Assembly (NCBI GenBank): GCA_015179045.1 | Contig: WHUZ01000010.1 | Location: 1,116,001-1,180,000 of the forward strand | Length of the DNA stretch: 64,000 nt | DNA from: Kalaharituber pfeilii | Lineage: Eukaryota > Ascomycota > Pezizomycetes > Pezizales > Pezizaceae | Reading direction: 5' to 3' | Shown here: piece by piece, positions 1 through 12,048 of the stretch | Numbering within the stretch: position 1 is the stretch's first letter | How the letters are laid out: the number at the start of each line of letters is the position of its first letter | The notes under the pieces: generated by a model | Databases searched by the model: none | Told to the model about the DNA's origin: nothing | What the model saw: only the letters and a program-made list of their open reading frames with translations | Made by a program: the position numbers and the translations under genes

Positions 1-181
1 GTCTCACGCAGTCAAATTTCAGATTACTTTCTTACGCTGGGCATATTTTTAATGCTTAATTCCTTCATTCCTATCCTTGCTTCCTTTCATCTACCCCAAG
101 CAAACTCCATGCCATTTCTCTCTATCAGAGCTATAACACGTGGGCAACTTCAAAATAGTCCCCCAGACCCATGTAACATTG

Positions 182-2218
182 ATGAAGGTACAAAGGAGGG
201 AACAAGAATGGCTGCTTGAAGGATGGTCTGTGGCAGCGGTCAGTATTGGAATGTTTGTCCTGGTTGTTGTGTCTGAAGTTCTGTCTGGTATGGCAATATA
301 CCCTCAGTTTATGAATGAATCACTAACTTACTGGCCTCGATCGGATATTATACGGAATTAGGGTTGACATTAGGGTTGATGAGTATTGACATGTCCAGAA
401 CCCCGTTGGGATAAAACTGTTGTATAGTTGCTATATACTAATTCAACGTGTGGAATCACAGGACAGGACTCCATGTTCTATCAGTATCAGGTACTCCGAG
501 GCAACGGAAAATGGCGAAAAGGATTATCCCAGTGAAGAAGTACCCCTACTTTCTGCTTTGTTGGTGTCATAATCTCACACTTCTTACAGAGCTTTACTGC
601 TGTTTTAAGTAGGCTCACTGCTGATAGCAAGTGTTCTGGTTAATGAAATGCTCCCAATTTTGAATGCAAAGCTTTTTGGAGAAAGCTACAAGGACTTATT
701 TATTTCGGCGGCATTGGTTATTGTGTTCGGAGAAATCATCCCACAAGCAGTCTTCCCACGTTACGCTTTGGAACTGGGTTCGGCACTTATTTGGTTTGAA
801 CTATCCCTTACCCTCAACTATGCATCGACTGATATTTTCAGGATTGTCTACCTTTGTATGGCTGTCTGTGGTATTCCAGCTTCTGTATTATAGACGATGC
901 TTTTCTATACACCGAGGGGTTTTGGTGCTACACAGACAATGTTCAATTTGGAAGAATTGATTACCTTTATTGAGCCACATTCTGAGGATAACGCTAGTGG
1001 TGATTGGGGTCCCGTTGGAGTCTCGAACGGTAGCTTTAATACGAAACGTTGTTGAGGCACAAGATTGTGTCGTAGGAGACGTCGCCAAAGATTTATGCAA
1101 TGTTTATTAATAACGGGCAGATTGGTTTGGACAAAGAGCAGCTTGTGAAGATTTTGAAATGCGGTGTTTCGAAGATTCCAGTGTATGAAACCACTGGTTT
1201 CTCAGGGTGAGTTTAAGGATTCAGGGTTAGCACGAATCAGGTTTTGGGGCTACATACATACGAGGGTAATTCAAAGTTCACCGAATAGTTATGCTATGAC
1301 ATTAACAACACTAACGCAAGAGTAGACACTTGCCAATGTGGACCTAGAAAAGACGACAAAGGACATTAAGAATATTGGTGTGCTGCCGCTTCCGATTATT
1401 GACAAGACCGGTCCATTTATGACGCGCTTGATATTTTCCGCTCCGGAGGTGCACCGTATACTCAATTCGAAGAAAGCTTCTGCAACAGGTGGTTTTGCTA
1501 ATACACTAATCAGCATGGCTTTGGTAGCGGACCCAGCAAGGGAATGTCACATTGAGTCAGCTCAAAAGTTCTATCACGGACAATACACTAATCCTCGCAT
1601 ACAAGTTGAGGTGGGAATTGGGACCGCCACTCTCAACTATCTATAAAATAATCTCCTATGGACAAATCATCCGCGTGCAGCCCACGAAGAGATTGTCGGC
1701 ATTCTCACATTGGAGGACATTTTTAATGCATTGCTTGGTAAGACAGTAGTTGATGGAAAATACGGAAGTCACTCCCCTCAAAAATGGAACGGAATTGAAC
1801 CCTGGAGTTACAGCTTTGATTTAACATCACATGCACCAGAAATGGGGTTTTCGGGTCCAGGAAATATCATGACTCACGAGTCAAACGCAACATCTCCCAC
1901 TGCTGTGTCTTCTATGTCATCAGAGCGGCCACTTCCATTAAAAGTGCTGGACGTCAATATATTTGATGATGCACATATCAGGTTATCACTTGGCAATACA
2001 TGGAGATTGAGAGGAAAAGTAGCCGGGAATTTGCTGATACGAATCGAATGAGTATACACAGAGACAGCATTGAGCCTGATGAGTCTGACAATAAAACGGT
2101 TGAGGGAAAATGTGCCAGCACTAGTGGAAGAAGTATAACTGGGACACTTAGACGGCGCTTTTCATTTGAAGACGGCATGGACGAGCGGGAAGCAAATCTT
2201 TTGAAAACAGGGCACTGA
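182..2218 (+). CDS. CNNM/Mam3-type DUF21-CBS membrane protein, model incomplete
   Basis: Likely a homologue of the yeast vacuolar protein Mam3 and animal CNNM metal-homeostasis proteins. Exons that read well are 182-287, 362-392, 462-559, 613-793 and one from 842. Joined, they give a membrane stretch, the family signature GLTLGLMSID, then PRQRKMAKRIIPVKKYPYFL, NEMLPIL and VIVFGEIIPQAV, all in the usual DUF21 order. A CBS-like tail follows: MALVADPARE, ending at 1545, joins across an intron to HEEIVGILTLEDIF from 1681. Between about 880 and 1340 the frame is hard to follow: a segment reading NNGQIGLDKEQLVKILKCGV lies in a different frame from its neighbours, so either further introns or decay is present. 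The first ATG at 182 is only the first in the open frame; the true N-terminus may lie further left. The end is either the stop at 2051 or, after one more intron, the stop at 2218. Family call fairly secure, gene model not. Confidence 0.6.
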
Positions 2219-2381
2219 TTCATGCATTATTGAGGCAGAAACAAGCTACAAATCCAATGTATTGCACTCAGTTGATTCAAGTATGCTATGCTACAATTTC
2301 TATGTACTACTCACATGGTCCCTTCCTTTCTAAACTGCCCTGGCTTCAAAAACTGTATCCTGGTGGTATCTTTGCATGTGT

Positions 2382-3133
2382 TTATTCCTTCTTGTGATAG
2401 TTGACCTTGTCATTCCAGCTGTAGGTTGATAAAAGTTAGTTCGTATCTCGACTGTTTGACAAGCATAAGCTTGTTTGTAGACTTACAAGAGTGTCTAAAT
2501 TTAACCAGTGGATGTCAGCGTATCTATTCATGACTTGCGAATGCCTTTGTAGGAAGCAGATTGTTTACCTTGTCACCATCTCCCCAGCAGAAGTTCTTGA
2601 CCCTGATGTTCTGGTATGGGTACTCAGTTTTCTCTTCGAGTGGTGGTTCGTGAGCAACATGCTCCCAATGGCCATTCCAGAGTTGGTAAGCATTGATGCT
2701 GGCAACGATCAAAGCCGGGATTGCAACGCTGCAATTAGAGGTGTTGGTTAGATGGCTGTGTACGGATAATTTGGTAATCGAATGACGGCGGGGAAGGGGG
2801 GAATACTAAAGGGAGAGCTTGCGCCAGAGCTCTATAAGCATGACGAAGTGGTTACAGTCAGCATGTCTTGCTCCAATCATGTCGAACGAATTCCGCTATG
2901 TGCGGGATAGCCGCATTGAAGTCAGGGCAACAAGATGCCGAAGTGGACGCCTATTGCGGGGCGCGGGGCGATTCCATACCGGCAGTCTGAGCAGCATGAG
3001 CCTTTATGGCCGCCCTCTCCTTGTTGAATGCGTTGTCAGCAGGGTTCTTGGCCGCGGTAGACATGGGCCTGCGGAGAGCGGCGGCGCGGAATTGGGCACG
3101 GAGGAATGCGGTGCGCGCGACGTGCGGAAGCAT
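2382..3133 (-). CDS. COX13: Cytochrome c oxidase subunit VIa (Cox13)
   Basis: Nuclear-encoded subunit of mitochondrial complex IV in the inner membrane. Five exons on the minus strand, in transcript order 3133-2980, 2831-2807, 2728-2569, 2494-2487 and 2418-2382, sum to 384 nt, a 127-residue protein of normal family length. Residues 1-25 form an arginine-rich, mitochondrial-targeting-like leader. One membrane segment, YVAIPALIVASINAYQLW, is followed by the conserved HEPPLEEKTEYPYQNIR and WGDGDKTLFWNDKVNY. Exon 4 is only 8 nt (ACACTCTT on the coding strand), flanked by TTTAG and GTAAGT. It supplies the Thr-Leu and part of the Phe of the conserved TLFW; without it the end of the protein is lost. 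It sits next to APN2, the common order beside ascomycete MAT loci. Confidence 0.95.
2487..2494 (-). other. COX13: 8-nt micro-exon of COX13
   Basis: On the minus strand the sequence reads AAATTTAG, then ACACTCTT, then GTAAGT. The upstream exon ends in phase 0 after GAC AAG (2569) and the downstream exon begins C TGG (2418). Inclusion restores the family-conserved Thr-Leu-Phe-Trp. The flanking introns are 74 and 68 bp. Confidence 0.9.
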
Positions 3134-3375
3134 TTTGTTGGAAGCAAGCTGAGGGCGGTGGAGTGGAGATTGAGGCCGGGGGTAGTATTCGACGGCTGGG
3201 GGGGGGTTGGTGAAGGTTGATGGAGGTTGAAATGAGTGTTTATGGAAGAAGTGCGGAGGTTTCCGGAAAGCGGTGCCAACCAGACTATGGGTTGGCGGCT
3301 TCTTTAGTGACGCGACTATGGTTGCGGACGGCTTTAATCAACACTATGTAACACTTCATTTCGCTTACTAATACA

Positions 3376-3406
<31 letters not shown>

Positions 3407-4712
3407 CGCTCTTTGATTCCCCCTCCGGAATACCTCTACTGTGCAGAATACACGCCTCTTGCACTTCGCTTCTAGTATACAGAATTAGAAGCAGCAAACC
3501 AGTTTATAATATTTTATCCAAAGTTTCATTGTGAGTTGAATTTTATTGATTTTGGTGTGCAGCAAAATACTATGCTCGTGAGAACAGTCCATATAACTTT
3601 GAAGATTTACGAGGTACTGTACCTGCTGCTTTACATTCTGTAAAGGTACTGCTTCTATTTTTCACTATTATGAGCACTGCATGCGACTTCTTAATGCATA
3701 CTTTAATGGATATACCTATGAAATTAAACAATTTCAGGAATGTATATATAAAAGTCAGTGGCAAGTGGTGAATAAAAAGCACATGATAATTATCCGTACA
3801 TGTGCTTTGTTCTCATGCCTCATGTACTTTAAACTTAGCCCTTTTAAGAAAAGTTCCTGCTTACTAATACATAATCTTACCTAATTTGTACTAGTAGTAT
3901 GTAACTCAGTTAGGGGTCTCCCACCAAAATTTGCTTTTCTTTAACTTTCGATAACTTCTTTACAAAAATTTGCAAAATTAAAAACGCAATATAGATTGAT
4001 TCTTTACTCAATCCTGTTCATATCTATATGCAGTTTGACATTTTTAGGATTTTTGTTGTGTTTTTATCGGGTTTTGAAATTTCGGATCAAAATGTGTTGA
4101 TTAAAGGCGTCCGCAACCATAATGCTTCAAGTGCATCACGTGCCATATCCCAGCTGCACGTGCCCAGGAATGCTTGGGTCGCGTCGCGGGACGTCATCCC
4201 CACTGCAACGTGCTGACCTCCTATAAGGGCTCCTACCCAATAGGGCCAATATCGCCACCACCTCCAAACTGCATGCAGACTTCAGGCAGTTCACCTCTCT
4301 TGTTCCCTCGCCAGAGCTCAAGCTCCATTACACGTCGGAAAACTGTACGGAGGACTCTGTTAATAATCCTCCCGCCTTCCTATCAACTTCAGTCACTGCT
4401 TTTCACCTATCAACGTGCAGGAGGCACGACACACGCACATACACACCGCCTCCACATCCACTCAACGACAGCTTTAGTCCACGACAATTTTTCCTGCGCT
4501 AGGACATAAGATTCACAACTGCGAATAAATCCAGGCTTCCCAAGCGGCGCGTGGCCCGGCGTCCTAGATTTCTTTGAGCTAATTGGTAGCACCACCGGCA
4601 GTATACTAGATTGTACCACATGAGACCAGATAACCACCTTCGAACCTAATTTTACTACACCATACGATTGCAAGAACATTACAATCTATTTCTCACTATT
4701 TACAAAGCTGGA
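3134..4712. other. Intergenic region between divergent COX13 and APN2
   Basis: No convincing gene. It contains a run of 28 T at 3379-3406 and AT-rich sequence to about 4100. A C-rich stretch near 4200-4450, just before APN2, may belong to its promoter or 5' leader. The short open frames lack codon structure or similarity I recognise. Confidence 0.6.
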
Positions 4713-7700
4713 ATGGCGGTTCGGATAACGACATGGAATGGTAAGTTCAGTAATGCAAGTCATCATTGTTATGCAGTGCATAGTATGGCTCTTGAGGGAA
4801 CATGCGTCAACTAACGGTGTTGTGTGATTAATGCAGTGAATGGCATAAGGTATGTGTGAATATTGTGTTGCTTTTCATTATGCTAGGGTGGCAGTAGCGC
4901 TCTATCAGGACAGCGCTACTTTCCCCAGCCTTTTGCACTCGAAAATGAAAGTTTGCTGTCTTTGAGATGCAAGGGAGTATTCTATCGGGTTGTTTCGAGA
5001 CCCGATCACGGCGGTTCAAAGCTCCAGACACTGACAGACCAGAAAGTTGGGAGTGAGATTAATCCTACGGCAACTATACTATTCAGAAACTCTAACTACA
5101 CATCCATCGGACACAAATCTAACATATACCCAATGGAGGAATCTTAATGAGAACATAACGAAAAATTGGGGAAGGAGGACGTTTACTTACTTTCACGGTG
5201 TTTCTTATAGGAACCCTTTTGCATATCAGCCTTGGATTGATTTAAGAACATACGCGGTTGGTGTTCCTTTCGGTGCAGCGGGAATCAATTATGCGCGCAC
5301 CACCTGGTTACATTGCTTACTCCCCGCTAAACAAAACTGAGAGTGCAGTACAGAGAGATGCTAATGTTGGTTATATAATGGGATACAAACCCCACAACAG
5401 GCCATGTTCGAGACACTGGAGGCAGACATCATTGTGTTTCAAGAACTTAAGATACAGAAGCGGGATTTGAAAGATGATATGGTGTTGGTTCCTGGCTGGG
5501 ACTGCTACTTCACATTTCCAAAACATAAGAAAGGTACTTTGAGAGAACGTGTAGCATGTGCACAAGATACACATTCGCGCTGCCCTTAGTTCGATTTGAC
5601 CATAACAGGTCCAGACTGCTAGCGAGATACGTCGAGACTCTTAAATTGCTGACTGGTCCGAAGGTTACTCAGGAGTAGCCATATATACACGTCAGGCCAA
5701 AGTCACTCCCATGAAAGCAGAAGAAGGCATAACTGGAATACTTAGCCCAGTTGGACTTCCCACCGCGATATCATATTTGTCCCTGCCTCCCTCGGAACAA
5801 ATTGGTGGCTATCCAGACTTGTCGAGGGAGGACGCCCTACTCCTGGACTCAGAAGGACGCGCTTTGGTACTTGACCTTGGCGCATTCGTTCTCATCGGCG
5901 CTTACTGTCCGGCAAATAGAGATGTGACGCGAGATGACTTTCGGCACGAGTTTGTACGGGTACTGCTGGAGAGGTGCAGGAACCTGATCAAGATGGGCAG
6001 GAAGGTCGTGTTAACAGGCGACTTGAATATTGCGAGGGACGAAATCGATAGTGCCCATGCAAAGGATGTGATGCGACAACAGGGCCTCAAGGACTTCAAG
6101 GACACGCCTGTTAGACAGATGTTCCATCGATTCTTGGAGCCCCACCCAGAGGGCGTCATGGTGGACCTGTGTAGGGAGAGGTGGCCTGATAGGAGGGGAA
6201 TGTATACTTGTAGGTACGTGTCTTTGAACATAGGCGTGTGGCTTGCTAATAAGGTTTGAACCTCTCAGGTTGGGAGCAGAGTACGTATATGTCTTCATCA
6301 GGGTAACCGAAGCTCACCCCGTCGATTTAGGAATTCAAGCTCGACCTGGAAACTATGGTATGTAATGGTGTCAGCAGCTTAGTTTTGTCACGAGGCTACA
6401 AGCAACTATAGAGATTTAAGTCTGGTGTCTATGATAACATGGACTTTGAGCTGACATCGTACAGGAGCAAGGATTGATTATGTTCTTTGTTCGTCGGATG
6501 TCAGGACATGGTTTTGCGACGCAAACATCCAAGAAGGGTTAATGGTGAGTCTCAATTTCGTAGAGTTGTACATGTAGACCTATTGTAGCTTTGCACTTTG
6601 TGGGTAGGTAACAGATAGGAAGGTTACCTGGAAATCTGACGGCATAAACTTTTAAATTTGATAAGCCGAAACTTCAATAGCTAGAGGCTGTTCCTTTGGG
6701 GAACTCTAAGTTATGTCCCATCACATCAAAACAAAGACCTATTTGAATACACCCAGGCTTTCTAAAGGACATATTTAATTTCCAAACACTTCCACTAACA
6801 CTATAGAATTCAACTATTAAGGGTTCCGACCACTGCCCTGTGTATGCAACTCTTCATTCGGAGGTTCCTCTCGGAGATGGCGAAACAACTCACCTTCTGG
6901 ACATACTCAACCCTAAGGGAAAGTTCATCAATGGCGTGGAGCAATCGGAATTCCAACTGTCCAAGGTGTGCCAACAACCAAAGCTATCGGGGCGCTTGCT
7001 ACCAGAGTTCGCAACTAGGAGGAGCATAAAGGACATGTTTTCGCGGAAAGCCTCGGGGAGTTCACTTACGCCTCCAGGGGGGGATACTGGAGGGGCTACA
7101 GGGCGTGGGGCCATTCAAAGCCCACAGGTAGGTTTTCATCGGAACAGGCCAGCAGACTCATCTACGCGACTGAGTGCTCATTATGCTGTATTGAAGGATA
7201 CTGGCAGTCAGTTGGAAGGAGATCCCAGCCTATTAGCAGATATGGCAGGTTCATCAAAGTACAATTTAGAACCAAATAGGTTCAAATCTGGGTCAGGTGG
7301 CACCACCACACCAGACAATACCGGATCTGCACACAGTTCAGGCGACGATCATAAAGAGCCTGTAGAGAGGGCGGCTGTTGCATCAGGAAATGCATTAAGC
7401 GCCAACCAGACTACATTTAGCGAGGTGAAATTACCTGCACCTGCAGTGCTGGTCCGTCGCGATAGTCAGATATCTGGAACGAAAAGAGGGGCACCACGTC
7501 AGGTGGTCACTGGCTCTCAGGTGTCAGCACCACCAAAGCGATTGAAGGCGTCATCGTCAGTTACGTCGAACGCCGCAAGTGGCGCGAAGAGTAATCCACC
7601 TGCAGCCTCGAAGCAAGCGAGCCTTGCAGGCTTTTTTAGAATACAAGGTTCATCACGTGTGAATGGGCCACCAGATTCTGCTCAATCTTCAAGTTCAACA

Positions 7701-8968
7701 CAGATGTCAACTACAGTGCTGTCTGGAGATGAGAGCGCGGGAGGATCACCAGCGCTAGCTCAAACTTCAATGGACGAAGGTACGTAGGTCGCAGGTCTAG
7801 TTCATCTCATTTTGCAATGTCAATCTCTGGTTACATGTAGTCTCGGTTGCATGAACCTTAGGAACCTCCATGAAGACCTAAAGTTCGAGTAATTATTATC
7901 AGGACAGAATTGTCGCAGTTAAAGCCTAGAGTTTACGAGACTAGAAGGAGAAGCCCGCATGCCACCGTCACAAGGGCCAAAACTCATACTCTGTCCTCCT
8001 ATCATGCTTAGTTGTTGCCCAGCTAGGATCTACACTGCACGATATAGCAGGATTTCAATGATGCAAGATCTAAACTCTATTTGGTTTATGTTTATTGTTT
8101 TCTACGTTCCATTATTCCGGGAAACAAGAACACTGTTGTTTGCTCCTAGTTTGTCTTTTGTGTCTTCAATGTTCAATTTTGTGCTACGGGATATTATCTG
8201 GTATAGTACATGAGCTTCTCAAATTGCAGGGATGTGTACTATAAGCACTAGTACATGCTTCATTACTGAAGTGCCTACCACTAATTGAGTATGCAATGCT
8301 AATGCAACCCTGGAATTTATGCTGCAGTAGGTAATACAAACGCAGATTGTCGTGACGAGCCAACGCCCGATAAGGATTCCGACCAAGAATCTGAGGATCA
8401 GGATACTGGAGCAAAGGGTGCAAATACGGAGCTTGAGGACAAGATGCACGACCCAGTGGCTGAATCAAAGGAATCATGGTTGAGGCTGTTTACGAAGAAG
8501 CAGCCGCCGAGGTGCGAGGGGCATGGGGAGCCGTGTAAGATGTTGACGACGAAGAAGGCGGGACAGAATTGTGGGAGGGCTTTCTGGATCTGTGCCAGGT
8601 AAGGGTAACTATATACAGAAATCTCCTGATATGGTTATACTGTACATGTCTTTCGACTAGTCACTTTGAGGCACTCTAAGGAGAACTCAATGGGACTCGT
8701 GCTGTTGGCCTCTGCTAGTCTAGGTGCTCTTTGCATTGAACCAAGTGTTTAATTTGATTTGATATTTTACTCCAGTCATAATCAGTAGTTCAGTGATACG
8801 CAAGATTCTACGCAAAGGGGCATGCTAACTGCTTGAGCTTTGAATAGGCCTGTAGGACCTGAAGGAGAGCGAAAAGCTTATCAATCTGAGTGGAGGTGTA
8901 ATTTTTTTATGTGGAGCAGTGATTGGACTGGTGATAAGACCAAGGTGTTCAGATCAAATACTACTTAG
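4713..8968 (+). CDS. APN2: AP endonuclease 2 (Apn2) with C-terminal zf-GRF
   Basis: Class II apurinic/apyrimidinic endonuclease with 3'-phosphodiesterase activity in nuclear base-excision repair; the ExoIII/APE2 family. Eleven exons (4713-4740, 4837-4849, 5211-5256, 5401-5533, 5664-6209, 6269-6280, 6331-6357, 6465-6544, 6822-7779, 8328-8598, 8848-8968) sum to 2235 nt, 744 residues. The start MAVRITTWNVNGIRNPF matches the family exactly. Catalytic motifs follow in order: QELK, GDLNIA, RPGNYGARIDYVLCSSD and GSDHCP. A low-complexity linker carries a PCNA-binding box QASLAGFF near residue 560. A zf-GRF domain (RCEGHGEPCKM, then NCGRAFWICARPVGPEGE) ends the protein. Exons 2 and 6 are micro-exons of 13 and 12 nt. 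The intron after exon 3 uses an unusual GTTGGT donor; the intron before exon 10 is 548 bp. Confidence 0.95.
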
Positions 8969-9240
8969 TACTATGACTTGAAATTGATAACATGCTGTAG
9001 CTCATGAAATCACTTGTTCCAGGACGTAAATTTCGAAGGCTTTCTGAGTCCTGGGTAGGAGGCTAACCTGAACGCTCCCTGCGTTGCGAAACTGCCTACA
9101 TCAAGCTGGGCGAAAGCCTAAATGGTGGCGTAGTGTCATGGTGGCACGGGTATAGTCAGCGTCTGGTGACGAGACTAGCACGGGTATACCTATATCCGCT
9201 TTGGTAGCTCGAAACTGATTTTATCTTTTCATTCAATGTC

Positions 9241-9269
9241 ATTACTCGCCGCCGGTGGGCTATGGCGAG
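9241..9269 (-). repeat. Hairpin repeat, copy 1 (inverted)
   Basis: Reverse complement of the core CTCGCCATAGCCCA...GGCGAGTAAT seen at 13.4, 27.8 and 28.5 kb. On this strand the core is followed by an A-rich but not pure poly(A) stretch. It lies between APN2 and MAT1-1-1. Confidence 0.75.
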
Positions 9270-9683
9270 GTATAATAAAACATAGGAAATAGAGTGAGAT
9301 AAATAACGTAACATGAACCTGTATTTTCCTCCCCGAATGAAATAAAATAAACAAACAAAAAGTTTGGACTACTCCCTGCTCGCCCATTCTAGCATCGCCG
9401 CCAACGGATCTCTCTCCTCCTCTTTCGTCTCCGGGGTTCTCTCGCCGCCGCCTGCCCCCCGGGCCATTTCTGCTTCCAGACTCTGCATTCTTCCCATATG
9501 TGTGCCGCTGTCTCCTCCCTTTCCCCGCGCACCATCGGCAATCTGGGCTCTCCGCCTTGTTGATTCTGTACTTCCAGGATCTGAGGCCTTTCTCCCCTAG
9601 CAGGCCCCCTAGAGTGGCTCGAAACTGATTATCAGATCACGAATCTAGATTACATAGCGTCGGGAGCAACAAGACGAAGGTGC

Positions 9684-9714
<31 letters not shown>

Positions 9715-10327
9715 ATAACCCCGCTTGTAGCACGTGGCCATGGCAGGGTGACTAAGGTGCTTTGTTGATAAGAGCAGCGTTGAAGTCCTCCAGGGATCTG
9801 ATGTTCTTCGAGTAGCCTTGTCACCTTCTTCGAGCTGTAGTGCAAGTGACAAATTGGCCATGTAACACTTGAATTTCTCGACGCTTGAGGAGATCTTAAT
9901 TGAAGGGTTCACAACTAAACCCATCTTGGCCATATTAGACTAATACCGGTAAGTAAAGTGCCAAGATGCTTAGCAGGAACCAGTAAATTGAATAGTACGT
10001 TTGACATCTAGTCTGGTTGCACAAAATGTCCTGATGCATCAACACTTACTTAGGTATTTGACATGCCGGTGGCCGCAAGTAGTCAAACTAGGCCGCAAGA
10101 TTGAAGCCTGAGTACCTTATTTGGTAGTTCTTTGTTTGGGTACATATAATGCAACCGGACTAGGACATATACCCGGCCGCTCACTAGCAGTCTGATTGCA
10201 GCTCACTAGTTTCATCACGGGCCTCCACTTAAACTCCAGTCGTGCAGCTCCTTCACCATTCAATAATCTCCGCTTGCTTTATCCCCTAGCTGCGTCCGTT
10301 TCCCTAATGCAAACGACCCCCCCTCCA

Positions 10328-10391
10328 ACTCATTCTAGAGTGCGCATGCCAATCAGACTACTCATTCTAGAGTACGCATGCCAATCAGACT
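10328..10391. repeat. 32-bp tandem duplication upstream of MAT1-1-1
   Basis: Two adjacent copies (10328-10359 and 10360-10391) of a unit beginning ACTCATTCTAGAG and ending GCATGCCAATCAGACT, with a single mismatch. Each contains a CCAAT core. They lie about 360-420 bp before the MAT1-1-1 start codon, so duplicated regulatory sites are possible but unproven. Confidence 0.85.
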
Positions 10392-10749
10392 ACTTCCTCA
10401 TAGTTTTGTTTGCATTTCCAAAGTTAGTCGGCAGCAACGACTGGTTGAGCTTTACTGCCCATTGGGTGGCTTGCGCTCAATCATAGGTTGGTTGGTTGTG
10501 CTGCCCCAGCAGAGTCCCTGCTCTGCCAGACAGGTTCCTGCTTCTGATTTACAACCAGGTTGATCCTGATCTCATGTCTCTTCTACAAAGGTCGTGCTCC
10601 AGCCAGACTACCATCGCATCTGTCTCCGTTGGCAAAATCTTGTAGCCAGCTGCCAAATATCCTCTGGACTTTCTACATTGTTCGTCTTTCTCCAACAGCT
10701 TCTACGTAGTCCTGCAATTTTCTGAAGGCTTATCATCTAAGCATACGAT

Positions 10750-12048
10750 ATGGCTGGATTTGATGGAACCAGTCCATGGGTATTAAATGCGTCCACCGCT
10801 ATAGTTCTTCCCGGCGCCGGCTGGACAGCCCCGCGCCCTGAATTGGATATTATACGACTCGAATTTCGTGCCTGGGCACCGGAGGGGCAACTTGTGGAGG
10901 GTTGTCCCAATGGTTGCCTTTATTTCTTACCACATGGCATACCATACCTTTGGCCGATTAATGTACTATGGTCGACAAAGATACCAGTCTTCTATGTAGC
11001 TGGCCAGCCAGTGCTTGCATGCGAATCGGATTTTGTTCTTCTTCAGAGTACTCCATCAGGATACCAACTCACAGTCGAGAATGTCTTTCCAAACGACCCT
11101 ATTCTTCGCACAATTGGTGGGCCACTAGACCTTCGTCTTTTGGATGGTAACTCAAAACCAGAAACCCTATCACCCAAGCAAATTTCAAGTCGAAACGGGA
11201 CTCGAAGAGCAGTTAATGCATTCATTGCCTATCGATGTGAGTTTTTCTATTTCTGTAATTTATAGCTAGATGTCCTAACAATACTTCTAGCTCTTTATGC
11301 AGTATATCTTCCTCTATGTAAGCAGATGGATGTATCAGGCATGATCCGTAATATGTGGGCTGCAGAACCAGAGAAGGAAAGGATAAAATTTCAGAATGCT
11401 GCAAGAGCATTTACCATTGTACGCGATGCAGCTGATGCCAAAGGACGCCCAAGGCCGATTCTCAAGGACTACTTGATTCAGAATCTTCGACAATTTCAGC
11501 TGGAAAATCCAAGAAAATGCCTCGCTAGGAAGTTTGTGAAGTCTGACGAGTTGTCTGAATTGGAAAATTTTCTGAAGTGCCAGCGAGACAGTGGCAAATG
11601 GGGTGAAAGATCAGTTGTGTCAGACAGAAACGACGCTGCCATGTTTGAGAGCATTATCAATGTAATTGAACAAGGAGAGGATGGTTATGAACGCCACAGG
11701 AGTTCTCCACCAAGCATTCGAACAATTCCGGAGCCTTGTATCAATCCAATCATGTCCCAAAATTGCCCCATGGTCTCCAGCACTTCAAAGGAGGTTGCGA
11801 GTACTAGTACCCCTCAATTTAGTTATGGGACTGCTGCCACGAGGAGACAGAGAACTCTGCTAGAGGATGCTATACTGCGAGGCAATACTCATATCCACGA
11901 ACATAACGGCGACTGCAACGTTGCATACGCCGATTTGGAAAGCTCCGACAAAACAAATAGTAATATCTTAGCCGATACTGAGCAGGGACCTGCTCTACCT
12001 CTGGCATCCCTGCTATGGATTCCGGCAATGAAAACTTTGGGGCTATGA
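10750..12048 (+). CDS. MAT1-1-1: Mating-type alpha-box transcription factor (MAT1-1-1)
   Basis: Mating-type regulator that specifies MAT1-1 identity through a DNA-binding alpha box, itself a divergent HMG fold. Exons 10750-11236 and 11291-12048 sum to 1245 nt, 414 residues. The 54-bp intron splits a Ser codon in RAVNAFIAYR-S-LYAVYLP, the intron position typical of alpha boxes. The box (about residues 153-215) continues SGMIRNMWAAEP and AARAFTIVRD, which fits the alpha-box ending. The HMG hallmark YPxYxYxPR is missing, which argues against MAT1-2-1. The first 150 residues are unusually long and unlike anything I recognise. The position between APN2 and SLA2, both pointing inward, supports the call. 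After the stop at 12048 another frame stays open to 12170 and may be an alternative C-terminal exon. Confidence 0.82.

Larger units (their letters stand above)
8969..10749. other. APN2-MAT intergenic region, upstream of MAT1-1-1
   Basis: No gene recognised. It holds one inverted copy of the hairpin repeat at 9241-9269, a T24 run at 9684-9707, and a 32-bp tandem duplication at 10328-10391. The sequence before the MAT start codon is pyrimidine-rich, as in many fungal promoters. The open frame near 9364-9600 is C-rich and protein-unlike. Confidence 0.6.

Noticed and set aside
10750..12048. MAT1-2-1 (HMG-box) identity for the MAT gene
   Set aside because: The box has some HMG-like residues, but it lacks YPxYxYxPR and ends in AFTIVRD as alpha boxes do.
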